Source: Synaphobranchus kaupii (lineage: Eukaryota > Chordata > Actinopteri > Anguilliformes > Synaphobranchidae). From it: a stretch of 64,000 nucleotides of DNA. The DNA lies in assembly GCA_029718625.1 (NCBI GenBank), contig CM056379.1, positions 56,785,487-56,849,486 on the forward strand, in the 5' to 3' direction. Position numbers and translations under genes: made by a program. Position 1 is the stretch's first letter. Each line of letters opens with the position of its first letter. The notes beneath the pieces are model-generated. The model was not told the origin of the DNA. It ran no database searches and saw only the letters and a list, made by a program, of their open reading frames with translations. This document shows, piece after piece, positions 33,154 through 44,793 of this stretch.

Positions 33154-33851
33154 CTGATAAAAAAAGATGGCTAAAATATTGTTGTTTAACCGCTGCTCTG
33201 TGATTTGGATATTTAGTAGTTTCATTCCCTAACAAAGATCGCAAACTTTAGAGTTAGTTACGCTCCTAGGCGTGTTTCATAAGCTGCACCGTAACGTTTG
33301 CGTTGGTTTCTGTATTATAAGAACAGTTTAAACTGTCACCATTCTCATCTCATTTAGCCTATACATTTACATGGAAGAAAGATGAGATCTTTAACGTTAC
33401 CTGAGGCAAGCTGGCTTCTCTTATTAGCTGAAGATGACGAAGATTGAAGATTATCATTTAGCTAATTTAGGTTAGTTATTCGCTTTCCAAATCTAGGCTA
33501 CTCATCTGTGCGTCGCCAAGCAGGCAATCGTTGTCAGATTAGTCTACCGCCAATCAAAACACTGTAGTTTTACACTTGTAGTTGGTTATAGACTCCCGAG
33601 GGAAGTCCACACACTCCACAAATCTGTTATAGTTCTGAATAGTTGATCATTTCCGAAGACGGATCACAAAATGGAGCTTACGCGAACACATTTTCTATTG
33701 ATTTTTAAATGACAGTAGCCTAGCAGTAGTATTAGTTTTTAAAAAATGACGTTTACAAACTCTGCCTTGCCATCATGCGCTGACTGAATGAAAAACGACG
33801 GCGCGCATGACGTGACGTTGTTTTGCTATGCGTAGCTGTCGGGAATACATG
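33154..33851. other. Right part of the large loop, no supported feature
   Basis: AT-rich single-copy-looking DNA. Confidence 0.4.
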
Positions 33852-33921
33852 CTGGAATCGATAAGAGAATCGATAAGCTCAAAGGCGTACGATTCCGAGG
33901 AATCGAGGATTCCCACCCCTA
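33852..33921 (-). repeat. hAT-type terminal sequence next to arm C
   Basis: Read on the minus strand it starts TAGGGGTGGGAATCCTCGAT and continues with GAATCGT and ATCGATTC repeats, a common fish hAT end. It stops two bases before arm C begins. The other hAT end was not found. Confidence 0.55.
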
Positions 33922-33922
33922 G

Positions 33923-34872
33923 TCTGCTTCTAGTCAGGAAGCAGATAGAAGCTAGGCTACTACGAAGCGAATCAACATGCCTTATAGCCTACATTTATTG
34001 CACTACAGAAAACTAAACTAAACCTAGCTGTCCGGTACCAAAACATTTCCCGCAGGTAACGTTCTATACTACCGGAAAAAAAACTGCGAAGATTTCTGCG
34101 AATGAACTCACTCGCTAGCTCGTAGCCCACACATGGAAGAGTTACGCATCCGGCAATCCAGTGTTGAATAGCTTAATGTTAAATGTATTTCATTTTCTAT
34201 AGAATACTAATAGCCCTATTTTAAAACTGTATTTCCATTTTTTACTGATGCAAACTATTTAGGCTGTACTAGCTATTTAGGCTGTATGTCTTTCAGCTAG
34301 AATGTGTTTGCGTCTAGCCCATTGTGCATGCATGTCTCCATGTAGACTTGGTTCATTAATTTACATGCTTCTTCATGACTCATAGCTCAGGTGGTGCTGT
34401 TCATTGTATTTCATTACACATTAAATACTGCTCATCTACAAACTCTTTTAATGTAATTGTGTGCTGTCTGTAATAGGATAACTGTTCTCATTCTTGTCAA
34501 TAGAGGGTGTTATAGTTACGCGAATGTCTGCATGCATTTCTTTGGAATGCATGTCTCTCTCTGTGTTTATCTTAATGCATTATTCATCATTAGTTAGCTA
34601 TAAAAAATAAGTGATATCAGATCAAAAACGTCTACGACGTAAAAAAAGCCAAGTTACTCACGCATAGCCTACATAGCGCTGTCTATAAGTCCTTAATTCC
34701 AACTTGCAAAAACTAGGCCTGCCTTTAAAAGTCTTGATATCAAAATGTGGCCAAGTTACAGCTAACAATATTGCCTATCGTAGCTCACACTAAATAAACT
34801 AGCTCTATTCCAAAGCAATGCTATCCAAACTGGTCAATGAAACTGTATGTGCCACATCAAACTGCAAAATGA
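33923..34872 (+). repeat. Large inverted repeat, arm C
   Basis: Reverse complement of arm B (28101-29131). The outer end is CCACATCAAACTGCAAAATGA. The segment from 34615 is also a direct copy of 27309-27575. It lacks the 65-base block present in A and B. Confidence 0.9.
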
Positions 34873-34950
34873 ATTTTATTTATTTACCAAGGTAGCATTA
34901 AATTGATTTTTAAAAATACAGTCAAGACATTGATAATGTTAGAAACTTCT

Positions 34951-35333
34951 ATTTATTTATTATTTATTTATTTTTTCTCCCAATTTGGTAGCCAATTGGA
35001 CCCTATACAATTCAATTCCCCCCGTGTAGCAACCGCTAGAGAATCGCCGCTACAACCCCTCGTCCGGTAGCAGGATAGAGGGCGCCACGTCCTCTTCAGG
35101 GTGCGACTCCTCGAGCTCCTAACCGTGAGTCCAGCTCTCTCAGAGCTGTCTTATGTGTGACGATTCTCTCCGAGTCCCTCCACCCACCCCGGGAGCAGCC
35201 GCCAATTGCCACTCCCTCAGGGCACCGGCTATACTCGGATCTGGCAGGACCGGGGATCAAACCCCCGATCCTCGGGGCGCAACCGCGCAGACAGAAAGCC
35301 TGCGCCTTTGTCCGCTGCACCACCACATTTTAG
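34951..35333 (-). repeat. tRNA-derived SINE, copy 2
   Basis: Minus-strand copy of the SINE at 22936. Read on that strand it has box A TGGTGCAGCGG, box B GGTTTGATCCC, the same body and a tail of AAATAAATAAATAATAAAT. It keeps about 35 bases (around CCAGATCCGAGTATAGCC) absent from copy 1. Confidence 0.9.
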
Positions 35334-35371
35334 GGCACCAAAAGTAATTAACATAAATTTAAATAAAGTCA
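35334..35371 (+). repeat. Tc1-like family fragment
   Basis: TTTAGGGCACCAAAAGTAATTAAC matches the inner part of the arm at 46990-47015. It leads directly into the hairpin. Confidence 0.6.
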
Positions 35372-36048
35372 CCATATTTAATATGTGGTTGCATATCCTT
35401 TGCATGCCATGACTTCCTGATGTCTGTGACCCAACAACATGAAAAGACTCTTGATATCTTGTTTTCAGGTACTCGCGCAAGCGATACTGTAACCTTTCTG
35501 CATTTGAATGGATCTCTATGGGAACTGGGGGGTGGGACTAAATTAAGCTATAAATTTAATAGTATGGAACACATGGTTGACTAAATGGCTCTAAGTCATC
35601 AAGGGTCTGACGTATCAAACAAGCCTTAAACCATCACTCTGCTGCCTGAAATACAGTAGATATAGATGGATAACTTGAAGGGTTTCTTTTCCTGACTTAT
35701 TTTTTTCATAGAGTTCAATAGGAAAATTTGTCAGGAGAAACAACCCTTAAAGTGATCCATCCATATCTACTGCATATCTGGCAGCAGAGTGATGGTTTGA
35801 GGCTTGTTTGATACCTCAGACCCTTGATGACTTACAGCCATTTCACCAATCATGTATTCCATACTGTTCCAGCATAATTTCCAGCTAAATCTAGTCCCAC
35901 CCCCCAATTCCCATAGAGATCCATTCAAATGCAGAGATGTTATAGTATCGCTTGTAAGAGTACCAAAAAATAAGATATCAAGAGTCTTTTGATGTTGTTG
36001 GGTCACAGACATCAGGAAGTCATGGCATGCAAAGGATATGAGACCAAA
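35372..36048. repeat. Long hairpin: about 320-bp arms, 33-nt loop
   Basis: 35372-35696 and 35730-36048 are near-perfect reverse complements; TTTGCATGCCATGACTTCCT on the left returns inverted near 36010. The outer part belongs to the Tc1-like family also at 46955-47110 (there TTTGCATACCGTGACTTCCT). An inverted duplication of an internal piece of that family would give this structure. Confidence 0.9.
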
Positions 36049-36079
36049 TATTAAAAATAATTACTTTATATATAAATGC

Positions 36080-36283
36080 AGAGGTGCCAATAATTGTGGC
36101 GCATGTGGTTTTGTTAAAAATTATTAGGGATTTTTTTTTCTCATAATAAATTAACTTCGATTAAAGGTTGGATTTTTCTCATTTTTTCAGTGTGACATTA
36201 AGCTAATTCACCAAAATGTGAATTTTTTATAACCATTTTTATACCATCTTTACCAGGGGTGCCAATAATAGTGGAGGGCACTG
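36080..36283. mobile_element. Tc1-type terminal region with IR/DR-like repeats
   Basis: GAGGTGCCAATAATTGTGG (36081-36099) and GGGGTGCCAATAATAGTGG (36256-36274) are direct repeats about 175 bases apart, and the outer one ends GAGGGCACTG followed by TA. This is the terminus of a vertebrate Tc1 family; the other end is not present. Confidence 0.75.
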
Positions 36284-36295
36284 TAAATGCTCCTT

Positions 36296-36425
36296 CTGAT
36301 GGTTTACGATGAAAACATTGATTTCACACTGTTACACACACCTAAATATGTAGCCTAATCATTCACTCCTGTACCTCAATAAAACATCACTTTTCCCTGT
36401 ACTCTACAGTATGTAAACTTTTTCC
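36296..36425. repeat. Dispersed repeat, first block (pair of 9183-9300)
   Basis: Includes GATGAAAACATTGATTTCAC and CACACCTAAATATGTAGCC, matching the 9.2-kb copy closely. Confidence 0.8.
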
Positions 36426-37186
36426 CTGGAATAGCATTTTTCTGTAGTTAAAAAAAAAAAAATGTTTCCATTCATAATGACTCCCAATTAAAATTTTGCA
36501 TTTATCTAGCACATATCAGTGCACAGTAAATTGGAATGAGTATTTTCCATGCCTTAAGTGACAAGTATATCCCAGGAAGATACAAAGCCTACAGCCTATA
36601 TTATGTACGATAACATTACAATAAAATAATATTCCACCAACAGGAAAATGCTGCCAGATGTTCTAGCTTCAATGAAAATCGGTACATCAAACATAAATCA
36701 TAACTGAGCAATTAATGCTTACATTACAGTGTGTGAAATGCACTCAAAATGCGAAAATAACCATATCTAACACAGCCTACTGGACAAGACAGTGATCGAG
36801 TGGAAAAACTAACGTACCAGCGTAGAAGCGAGAAGAAGCGCATATTACAAGCAGTACTTTTTTCATATTGAGGGCGAAAAACTCCTGTCAGTGAATGCGT
36901 TTTCTGTAGCTGTTTGCGTCATCGTACATTGACTAGATTAAAAATGCTGTTACACTGGGCTGTAATTTATTGTTCAAAGCATCCCAGAAAAAATTGCAAA
37001 TACTGTTGAAAATTATATACTGTCCTCTATCGGATAAAACAATTGTGAATAAAACCGGAATGACGTGAAATACTTCAGAGCTGCAGGTTGGGCATATGGG
37101 GTTCTGTGTGCAGACGTTCCACATTGTGTCATAACGTCCTAACTGGTCTGTATTTCTCAAACAGATTGTCCAAGACAGTAAATGAC
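36426..37186. other. Insert between the two blocks of the dispersed repeat
   Basis: About 760 bases that are absent from the 9.3-kb copy, where only about 30 bases separate the blocks. No ends of a known element are seen. Confidence 0.45.
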
Positions 37187-37352
37187 CACTGAAACTCTGT
37201 ATTCTGCAGAGTTTTCACGAATCGTGTACCAATAAGGATAGAACACGGAGTTTGTGGTTTCCACTCATAGCTAGGCTGCAGGAGCAACAAGTGTCTCAGT
37301 TGAGCAAATCTTGGCGCCGGCGCCACTAGGCATCTGCGCGAAGGGGTTAAGG
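37187..37352. repeat. Dispersed repeat, second block (pair of 9333-9507)
   Basis: Includes GAAACTCTGTATTCTGCAGA, CACGAATCGTGTACCAATAA and GGCTGCAGGAGCAAC, as in the 9.3-kb copy. Confidence 0.8.
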
Positions 37353-37359
37353 TTATGTT

Positions 37360-37583
37360 AATTTGTCCAATTACCTTTGGTCCCCTAAAATGGGGGAGAC
37401 TATGTATAAAAATGGCTACAATTGATGCACGGTTCACCTGAAATGGATGTAAAAACCTCAAATTAAAGCTGACAGTCTGTACTTTAACCTCATGTTCATT
37501 GCTTCATTTCAGATCCAATGTGCTGGAGTACAGAGCCAAAGCAACAAAAACTGTGTCGCTGTCCAAATACTTACGGACTGCAT
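37360..37583 (-). repeat. Tc1-like terminal arm, right member of a pair
   Basis: Reverse complement of 26407-26625, ending GTCCAAATACTTACGGACTG. With that arm it may mark the two ends of one old element that now holds 10.7 kb. Confidence 0.8.
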
Positions 37584-39203
37584 GGTATGTGTATTATTAG
37601 ATGTACTATACATTTAAAAATGTTGATGATTAGGCTACATCCTGAATTTAAAAAAGAAGCCACTGTTATGTGGTTCATCATTCATAAAATGAATCAGCAA
37701 GCAGTTGTGACATTTCTCACTTCTTTCATTCTGTTAACAAAAGGGTAGCTATTGATTAAGCACATGATGAATAGTTACTGGCATACTAAGCGACCATTGT
37801 GCCAATAAGACTGTGGTTCCCAGTTTCCCATTACTGTAGATGAGTGCTCCACCCACCCAATATGGATTTAAATGAGCAGTGTCTCGATCAGCCAGAGGAA
37901 CACCAAGCAGTAACAGCTGAATTTGAAAGGACCCATGCTTGCACGTTTCCTAATTTTGGAGTTTTCATTTATGGATATCTGCATTTTAAACTGATATGTA
38001 TCACAGTGTAGTTTAAGTGCCCTTTATTTGAAAAACAGAATGTGGGAGAAAAATAATATAGATTATTTATTTTACATGTGTCTGGATTTGCATGGATAAA
38101 ATCATTTACAATCTCAGTTAGCACCATTATCACCCCAAAACAAGACTTTCATCACAGAAGCATAATCCCATGAAGCCTCATTCCCTCTGTTTGTCAGAAT
38201 GAGACTGTACATAAAGAGTGAGCCCAGGGTGCTGAGGAGTCTCCAACCTTCTGACCCAGAAGTGGTCCCTGCCTAGTCTAAATTCCACACGCTAAATTTC
38301 TGATAAGAATTACAATTTTTCTAGCATATGCTTCCTACAATCAAATCTGATCTCAAAGCAGATTTATGATAATGGATATTTGGTTGGCTGGGGTGACGGT
38401 TTGCCTGCCTGCCAACAAGATGTGGAAGAAATTTGATGTGTCATGCCCGGCCTTCTGTATTCTGTTTCTGATCAGCAATGTCCAGAGAATGCTTCCATTT
38501 TTGTTATCTGCCCTTTATTTTCAATTCTGAATGGACAAGTGAAAAGTCTGAAGGGAAAGATGTATCAGCTGCAAATGCTCATCAAAACAGAGATTAATAT
38601 AGTGCAAGTAGATATTTTGGGCACCACCTGAGAATGTTCTGAATTTGAATTGAAAGAACATTTTCTGGTGGTGCTCCTAGTGGTGGAGTTATGAGGCTGA
38701 CAAGTGCAGTCTAATGGACACTTGTTTGTTCTTTTGCTTGTGAGGAGCAAGTTCTAAAAGACTGCACCCCTGTAGTAGGTCTGTCCAAAGGCGTGGAAAT
38801 AATACAATGGGTCTGCGGTCAGTTGAGAGCTGTGGGGCCAGTTGCCTGTTTTGTAGAAGGGGTTCAGTAGTGTTCAGCGGCTGAGCCAAAGACAAGTGAA
38901 CAGGAATGGGGTGGCTGAAAGAATTGCTTCTCCAGCACTGTGTTTTCAGTTATATTGAAGTTCTCATTAAAGTAGTATTATTAAGAGGAATATACTGAAG
39001 TGGCAGTATTTTTTTTAGTTCAATGTGGCTTTGATTTGTTGGGATGCAACATATTTTACTGTACCTTTGTCAGCTAAGGCATACTATTATGAACAAGATT
39101 TAAAATCACCAAAATGAGGGGTCCTAGCACTGAGGCACCCTACTGTATTTGTTGGTTTTATTATGGTGCTAAGCACCGCAGGTAGCGAACACACCCTCGT
39201 GTG
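37584..39203. other. Single-copy-looking DNA, no supported feature
   Basis: No coding frame with family resemblance, and no paired repeats recognised. Confidence 0.4.
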
Positions 39204-39246
39204 TTCGCTATTATTATTATTATTATTAGTAGTAGTAGTAGTAGCT
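39204..39246. repeat. ATT then AGT trinucleotide microsatellite
   Basis: Consecutive ATT units followed by GTA units. Confidence 0.95.
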
Positions 39247-40869
39247 TAGTGGTAGGATAATTAGTATTATAAGTAGTATTAATAGCGTTATTTTATTTTA
39301 CTGGTATCCAACTTTTTTGTCAACTCTGGCAAAACTGCCTGTTTGGTTTTACAAAATTTGCCACATTCAAATGCCTAATGTGTAAATTTGGCACAGAATG
39401 ACCACTTGGTGACATACAACAGTCAGCTGAAATTGTCTTAATCGACAATAAATCCTACCCCATTTCATCTAGAGACTGGAAATCAGTTGGTGTGACTTCA
39501 CAAATATACATTAAAATCTCAAACAGGTTGACATGATGTAGAGCCCGACCGATATGGGATTTTTTAGACCGATACCGATACCGATTTTAGAGGGGGGGAT
39601 TTCACCGAATACTGATATAGCAGCCGATATAGTGAGGTTTTGAGCTTGAATGAAAATAGACCTTTTCTATGTGAGTTGTGCACAGATTTAGCATATGACT
39701 ATGCAAAGGTACTCAGAAGACTGCTTTCTTAAAGAAATAACTTTATTACAAAAAAATTATTATAATCTTAACACGATTAACATCAAGCAATTTTAGAAAT
39801 GAACACTGTGATCAAATAATGAATAGAAATGCAATAAATAGCAAAATAAACATCAGTACTTTACGTAACTTACTGACCATTTCAATAAAGAATAAATAAA
39901 AATAATAGGCTATTTATGTGCTACACATTTTATGACACAAAGAAAAATGCTAGCACACAAAAACTTGCAATAGCTATTCATTGATATTTTTTATTCTGTT
40001 AATTAACTGCTTGATTGATAATTAAGAACTGGAAACAGGTTGGGAGTTAGCTATATCCATATAAAGGTAGTCTAAGGTTACAGGAGGACTATTTTACAGC
40101 CAATCGGCACTTTCTGTCTGGTCACATAACGTTGGCTAACAAGGGGAAAAAAGAGCCAAACTAAATGGCTTGTTCACCGAACGACGCATCAATTTAAAAC
40201 TCCTTGGAGCTAGGACTGGAAAAGTTTAGAAGACCCTTAACTGGTTTTAGCCGTGAGTGTGTACAGGATCGGTTACTGAAATCTACCTGTAGAATCATTT
40301 TACTTGGGTCATAAATAAAGAATGGTACTCCCAAGTTTCATCGGAATGTTGAACATTTTCGCAGTTAATTTGACAGTTGAACATTTGTGTTTATTTTATT
40401 ATTATCATATGATATCTCTATATTATGGCTACCGATTGTGGCTTAACTTGGATGGAGGAGGAGGTTGCATCTCTGTTAACACTTGGAAAGTGGCAAATGA
40501 TCCATTGTTTATTTATTTTATTTTTTTCCAACTGTAACATTAAATGTCGATATTTACCAAGGAATGCAGAAGATAAAATCCGCTATCAAGGAAACGTGCT
40601 GGGAGGAGCGCATTCTAGGTTTTGAAAACCACAGAACAGAATGCATTCGAGTATAATGTGTAGCCTACGAACAGGTCAAGGTAACATTAGCGAAAACCTC
40701 AACTAAAACATTTCCGAAACGTTTCGAAACTAAAACCCTAGTGTGTATGAGACCATTAGCTTACGTTGATGACAGGTAACATAGATTCCATACCAATAAG
40801 GTTTTTCCTCTCCTCTTATCCTAAGGTTAGTGGAGCAGGGGCTGTTTCACGAAGCAGAATTACTGAGTT

Positions 40870-40982
40870 GGCTTGACAACCTGCACTGAGTGAAAACCCG
40901 GAAAAGCTCTTTTTCTTCAGTCCATGTTCCAGATTTGGGAGGGTTCCGGGTTTTACTCAGTGCAGTTATACAGCCAACTCCG
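40870..40982. repeat. Imperfect hairpin, about 37-bp arms
   Basis: GAGTTGGC...CACTGAGTGAAAACCCGGAA is followed by its inverted relative TTCCGGGTTTTACTCAGTGCA...GCCAACTC. It looks like a piece of another MITE inside the hAT. Confidence 0.65.
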
Positions 40983-41121
40983 TTAGCTAGCTATTCAGAA
41001 CAAACGTCATCGTCACCTTAAATTGGTCACGTTAATCTCATTCATTTATTTGATATGAAAATAAATGCCTCAGTTAGTTAAAATACGGGGGTGAATCTAA
41101 ATGCACACTGTCCTAAATATA

Positions 41122-42494
41122 CAGTCAAGCCGGAAAGTCTGCACACCCCTTTCACCTTCTCCACGTTTTATTACGTTACAGACTTATACTACAATAGATT
41201 GAGTTCATTTTTTGCCTCAAACATCTACACACAATAGCCAATAATGACGAAGTGAAAACAGATTTTTAGAAAATATGCAATTTTATTTTACTGACAAAAA
41301 TATGTTATTTAGGGGTTACATATCTGTACACACCCTTAGCCTAATACTTGGTTGCTGCACCTTTGGCAGCGATTACAGCTTCAAGGCGTCTTGGGAAAGA
41401 AGCTACGAGCTTGGCACACTTGTTTCTGGACATTTTTGCCCATTCCTCTTGGCATATCCTTGCAAGCTCTTTCCCTCTATCAGGACTAGTCGCCTCGTTC
41501 CCGCTGCTGAAAAACATCCCCACATCATGATGCTGCCACCGCCATGCTTCACTGTAGGGATGGTATTAGCCAGGTGATGAGCGGTGCCTAGTTTCTTCCA
41601 GACATGACGCTTGGTATTCAGGCCAAAAAGTTCAATTTAGGTTTCATCAGACCAGAGAATCTTGATTCTCATGGTTTGAGAGTCCTCTAGGTGCCTTTTG
41701 GCAAACTCCAAGCGGGCTGTGATGTGCCTTTTACTAAGGAGTGGCTTCCGTCTGGCCACTCTACCATAAAGGCCTGATTGGTGGAGTGCTGCCTGGATGG
41801 TTGATCTTCTTTAAGGTTCTCCTATCTCCACAATGATACGCTGGAGCTGTCAGAGTGACCCTCGGGTTCCTGCTCACCTCCCTGGCCAAGGCCCGTCTTC
41901 CCCGATTGCTCAGTTTGGCCGGGTGGCCAGGTCTGGGAAGATTCTTGGTGGTTCCAAACTTCTTCCATTTACGAATGACAGTGGCCACTGTGCTCTTTGG
42001 GACCTGTAAAGCTGCAGAGATTTTTCCGTACCCTTCTCCAGATCTATGCCTAGACACAATCCTGTTTCTGAGGTCTGCAGATAATTCCTTTGACCCCATG
42101 GCTTGGAGTTTGCTCTGACATGCACTGTCAACTGTGGGACCTTATATAGGCAGGTGTTGGCAATCCCCAATCATGTCCAATCAATTGAATTTATCATAGG
42201 TGGACTCCAATTAAGTTGTAGAAACATCTCAAGCAGTATCAGTGGAATCAAAATGCACCTCAGCTCACTTTTGGGTGTCATATCAAAGGGTGTGCACACT
42301 TGTGTACATATGATATTTTACATTTTGATTTTTAATAAATTAGCACAAATGTCTAAAAACCTGTTTTCACTTTGTCATTATGGGCTATTTTGTGTAGAAT
42401 TTCGAGACAAAAAATGAACTCAATCTATTGTAGTCTGTAACGTAATAAAACGTGGAGAAGGTGAAAGGGGTGTGCAGACTTTCTGGCTTGACTG
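41122..42494 (-). mobile_element. Tc1-like transposon with long terminal repeats, internally deleted
   Basis: CAGTCAAGCC(G/A)GAAAGTCTGCAC ends are inverted over at least 140 bases, and TA flanks both sides (41120-41121 and 42495-42496). Its transposase gene is on the minus strand. This is the same family as the fragment at 949-1497. Confidence 0.95.
41341..42099 (-). pseudogene. Tc1 transposase lacking most of the catalytic core
   Basis: The start at 42099 (MGSKELSADLRNRIVSRH) leads through the first helix-turn-helix and a GRP(A/R)KLS linker to REVSRNPRVTL, after which a 4-nt loss shifts the frame. Tyr-Gly-Arg-Val-Ala-Arg-Arg and the region before the first catalytic aspartate can be followed in other frames to about 41640. 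From about 41520 a different frame gives the C-terminal end (ELARICQEEWAKMSRNKC to ATKY, stop at 41341). The second catalytic block (DNDPKHTS) and the block with the last acidic residue (SPDLNPIE) are both missing, so a deletion of at least 200 bases removed them. Confidence 0.9.
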
Positions 42495-43069
42495 TATATG
42501 TTATATCTCAATCGGTAGCCTACGCATGAATGACAACATTAGCTAAGTAATGGTGCTAAGTAAAAGAACACAACAAGGTCTGTGGATGCATCTCACGTTA
42601 ACGTTACTGGTAGCTGATTAGCTTGCCGATAGCTAGCTAGCAATGTTGTAGTAGTTTACATTCATTGGCAGTTTGCAAACATTTATTAAAACGCAATTAA
42701 AGAATGACTAACATTATTGTTGTGTAAACACACTATTACTATTGACAATATTCAATTAGCTAGCAAGAGAAACTTGATCCTTCCTTTCATTCAGTTAGTC
42801 TTCCTCCAGCGGCAGCGCTGCTCTCTGACTGAATGAAGATTCCATGTGACATGATATGTTGAGGGTAGCGAGAACACTGTTATAGTTCTGTGGCGAGAAA
42901 CACTAAATGGAGTGCTAGAAGCGCCCACGTGTCAATGTAAAAAAATAAAATAATAATAATGCCTATATCGGTCGTTCATATCGGCCAAATGTCATCCTTG
43001 ACTACCGATACAGTATGGTCCAGAAACACAAATATCGGCTCGATATATCGGTCGGGCTCTAATATGATG

Positions 43070-44364
43070 TAACTTGGTATTCATATTAACAGCCATATCA
43101 AGATTTTTGCATTCAAAACACATGGTGGAACTACAGAGCTCCAAATATTAAAACAATTAGCTTCTTAGAGTGATTTAATTTTGTGTGTTTCTCTCATTAG
43201 GGTGATTTCAAACTCTCATTAGGAATATATATAGATGCATGCCCTGTGGGTTGCTACAATTTTGATATTGGCCACAACAAGCCAATTGAAATTGCTGCTT
43301 AAAATTTCACTAACACATTGACCTGTGGTTATGAAATTCTATTTGTGGTTATGAAATTTGATATGTATGTACATCTAAGTTTCTGAAACCTACCTGCAGG
43401 TCACATTAATTGGCCTTATGGGGGTTCTATAACATGAAATGTGTGGTAACTTCAAAATCAATTGATATATAGTCTTACAACTTTGCGGCAGTATAGACTG
43501 GCAGTTTATTCATTACTTAATTGTGGCTGAGTGCTTTGCATGAGTAATGACTGTTTCTGCCTAATTTTATGTTATTTCAATGAGTTTATAACATCCTTCA
43601 TCCAAAGAGAGGAGTAATCTTATTCACTATATTTCCCACTAAGAAGAATGCTGCTTTGATTTTCTCTTCACTACAGACTCACAGAGAAACACCCTTAATC
43701 ATTAGAATTGACCGTTCTCCTCCACAGTATCTCCAAATTAAATGAAACAATCGTATCTTTTCAACAATCCATCAACAACTGGCATGCTAAGCAGTCCAGA
43801 CTTGTTCAGTATTGATTAATGTGCCATATTTCTTCCATGGAGAACAAATAGTATTCACCATAAACAGTAAATCCAATGGATAAATAGCAGCGTGTGTAAA
43901 TAACCAAAGCCAGGCAGTGATATTTCAGTCTACAGGCCTAGCACATAAAGGAGTGAAGGAATTGACTCAATTCTAGCTTTCTTTTCTTGATGCTACATGA
44001 TAGAGAAGCTGTTGTATTTATTTTTATTTTTTTTACCATAGCAGCATCACAGCTTGAAACATCCAGTATTATTGAAGCACAGAAACCAGCAAATGGCAGG
44101 ACACCAAAGGCCCCACTATATTTACTGAGGTGGACCTTGGGTCTGTGCTGCCTCATGTCAAGATGTGTCTCAGTATTCAGCCTTCCAACACAGTCAACAA
44201 GATCAACCATTATCACCTGATTTTATTATAGCTAAAGACTACAGGAACAGCATCAAGAACATAAAATGTTCTCTTTTGTAACAAGTGTAACCTCAACAAC
44301 AACAATAACAAACATGCAAAACAATATGAAAAAATACAGAAATGAAAAAGGTGGTTTGCATTAT
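43070..44364. other. Single-copy-looking DNA, no supported feature
   Basis: Nothing recognisable on either strand. Confidence 0.4.
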
Positions 44365-44793
44365 CCCCGAAATGGTATGTAAGGCTGTAGTGATGCTGTC
44401 CTGGTCTCACCATTGTAGCTATCCTGAATTGGAGCAATGCTAACAATTAGCATCTTGCCATTGGATATAATTTCCCCCTGGCTAACTTGCTTTAAAATAA
44501 CCACTTAAATCCACTCAAATAAGGTTTAGCAACAGCTTTACAAGTGTCGTTTTTCTAAACGGAGTGCACAAGGACGATATTTTCGCTCAAATGACTGTAT
44601 ATGATTGTCGTTTCAGCCTCTGTTTAGATTTATGAACATCCGGTAAGAGAGCCGGTAACTTTTAGTATCACTCCGCGCGAGAAGAGTGGCCAGCGTCACA
44701 TCGCGATCCGGAAGTATACTGGAAGATAGCTTGCTAGCGTTTAGTCTGCCTGTAAACAAAGGAGAAGCAGCTAGCATTTGTTTTCTTAGCAAA

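Larger units (their letters stand above)
39539..43061. mobile_element. hAT transposon, 3.5 kb, with a nested Tc1
   Basis: The ends TAGAGCCCGACCGATAT and ATATCGGTCGGGCTCTA are exact inverted copies. The flanks ACATGATG (39531-39538) and ATATGATG (43062-43069) are an 8-bp duplication with one change. The interior has no recognisable transposase, so this is a non-autonomous or gutted copy. It contains a Tc1 at 41122-42494 and a short inverted pair near 40870-40982. Confidence 0.9.

Noticed and set aside
35096..35412. Several frames around 35.1-35.4 kb on both strands
   Set aside because: They are translations of the SINE body; the same frames appear in the other SINE copy at 23 kb.
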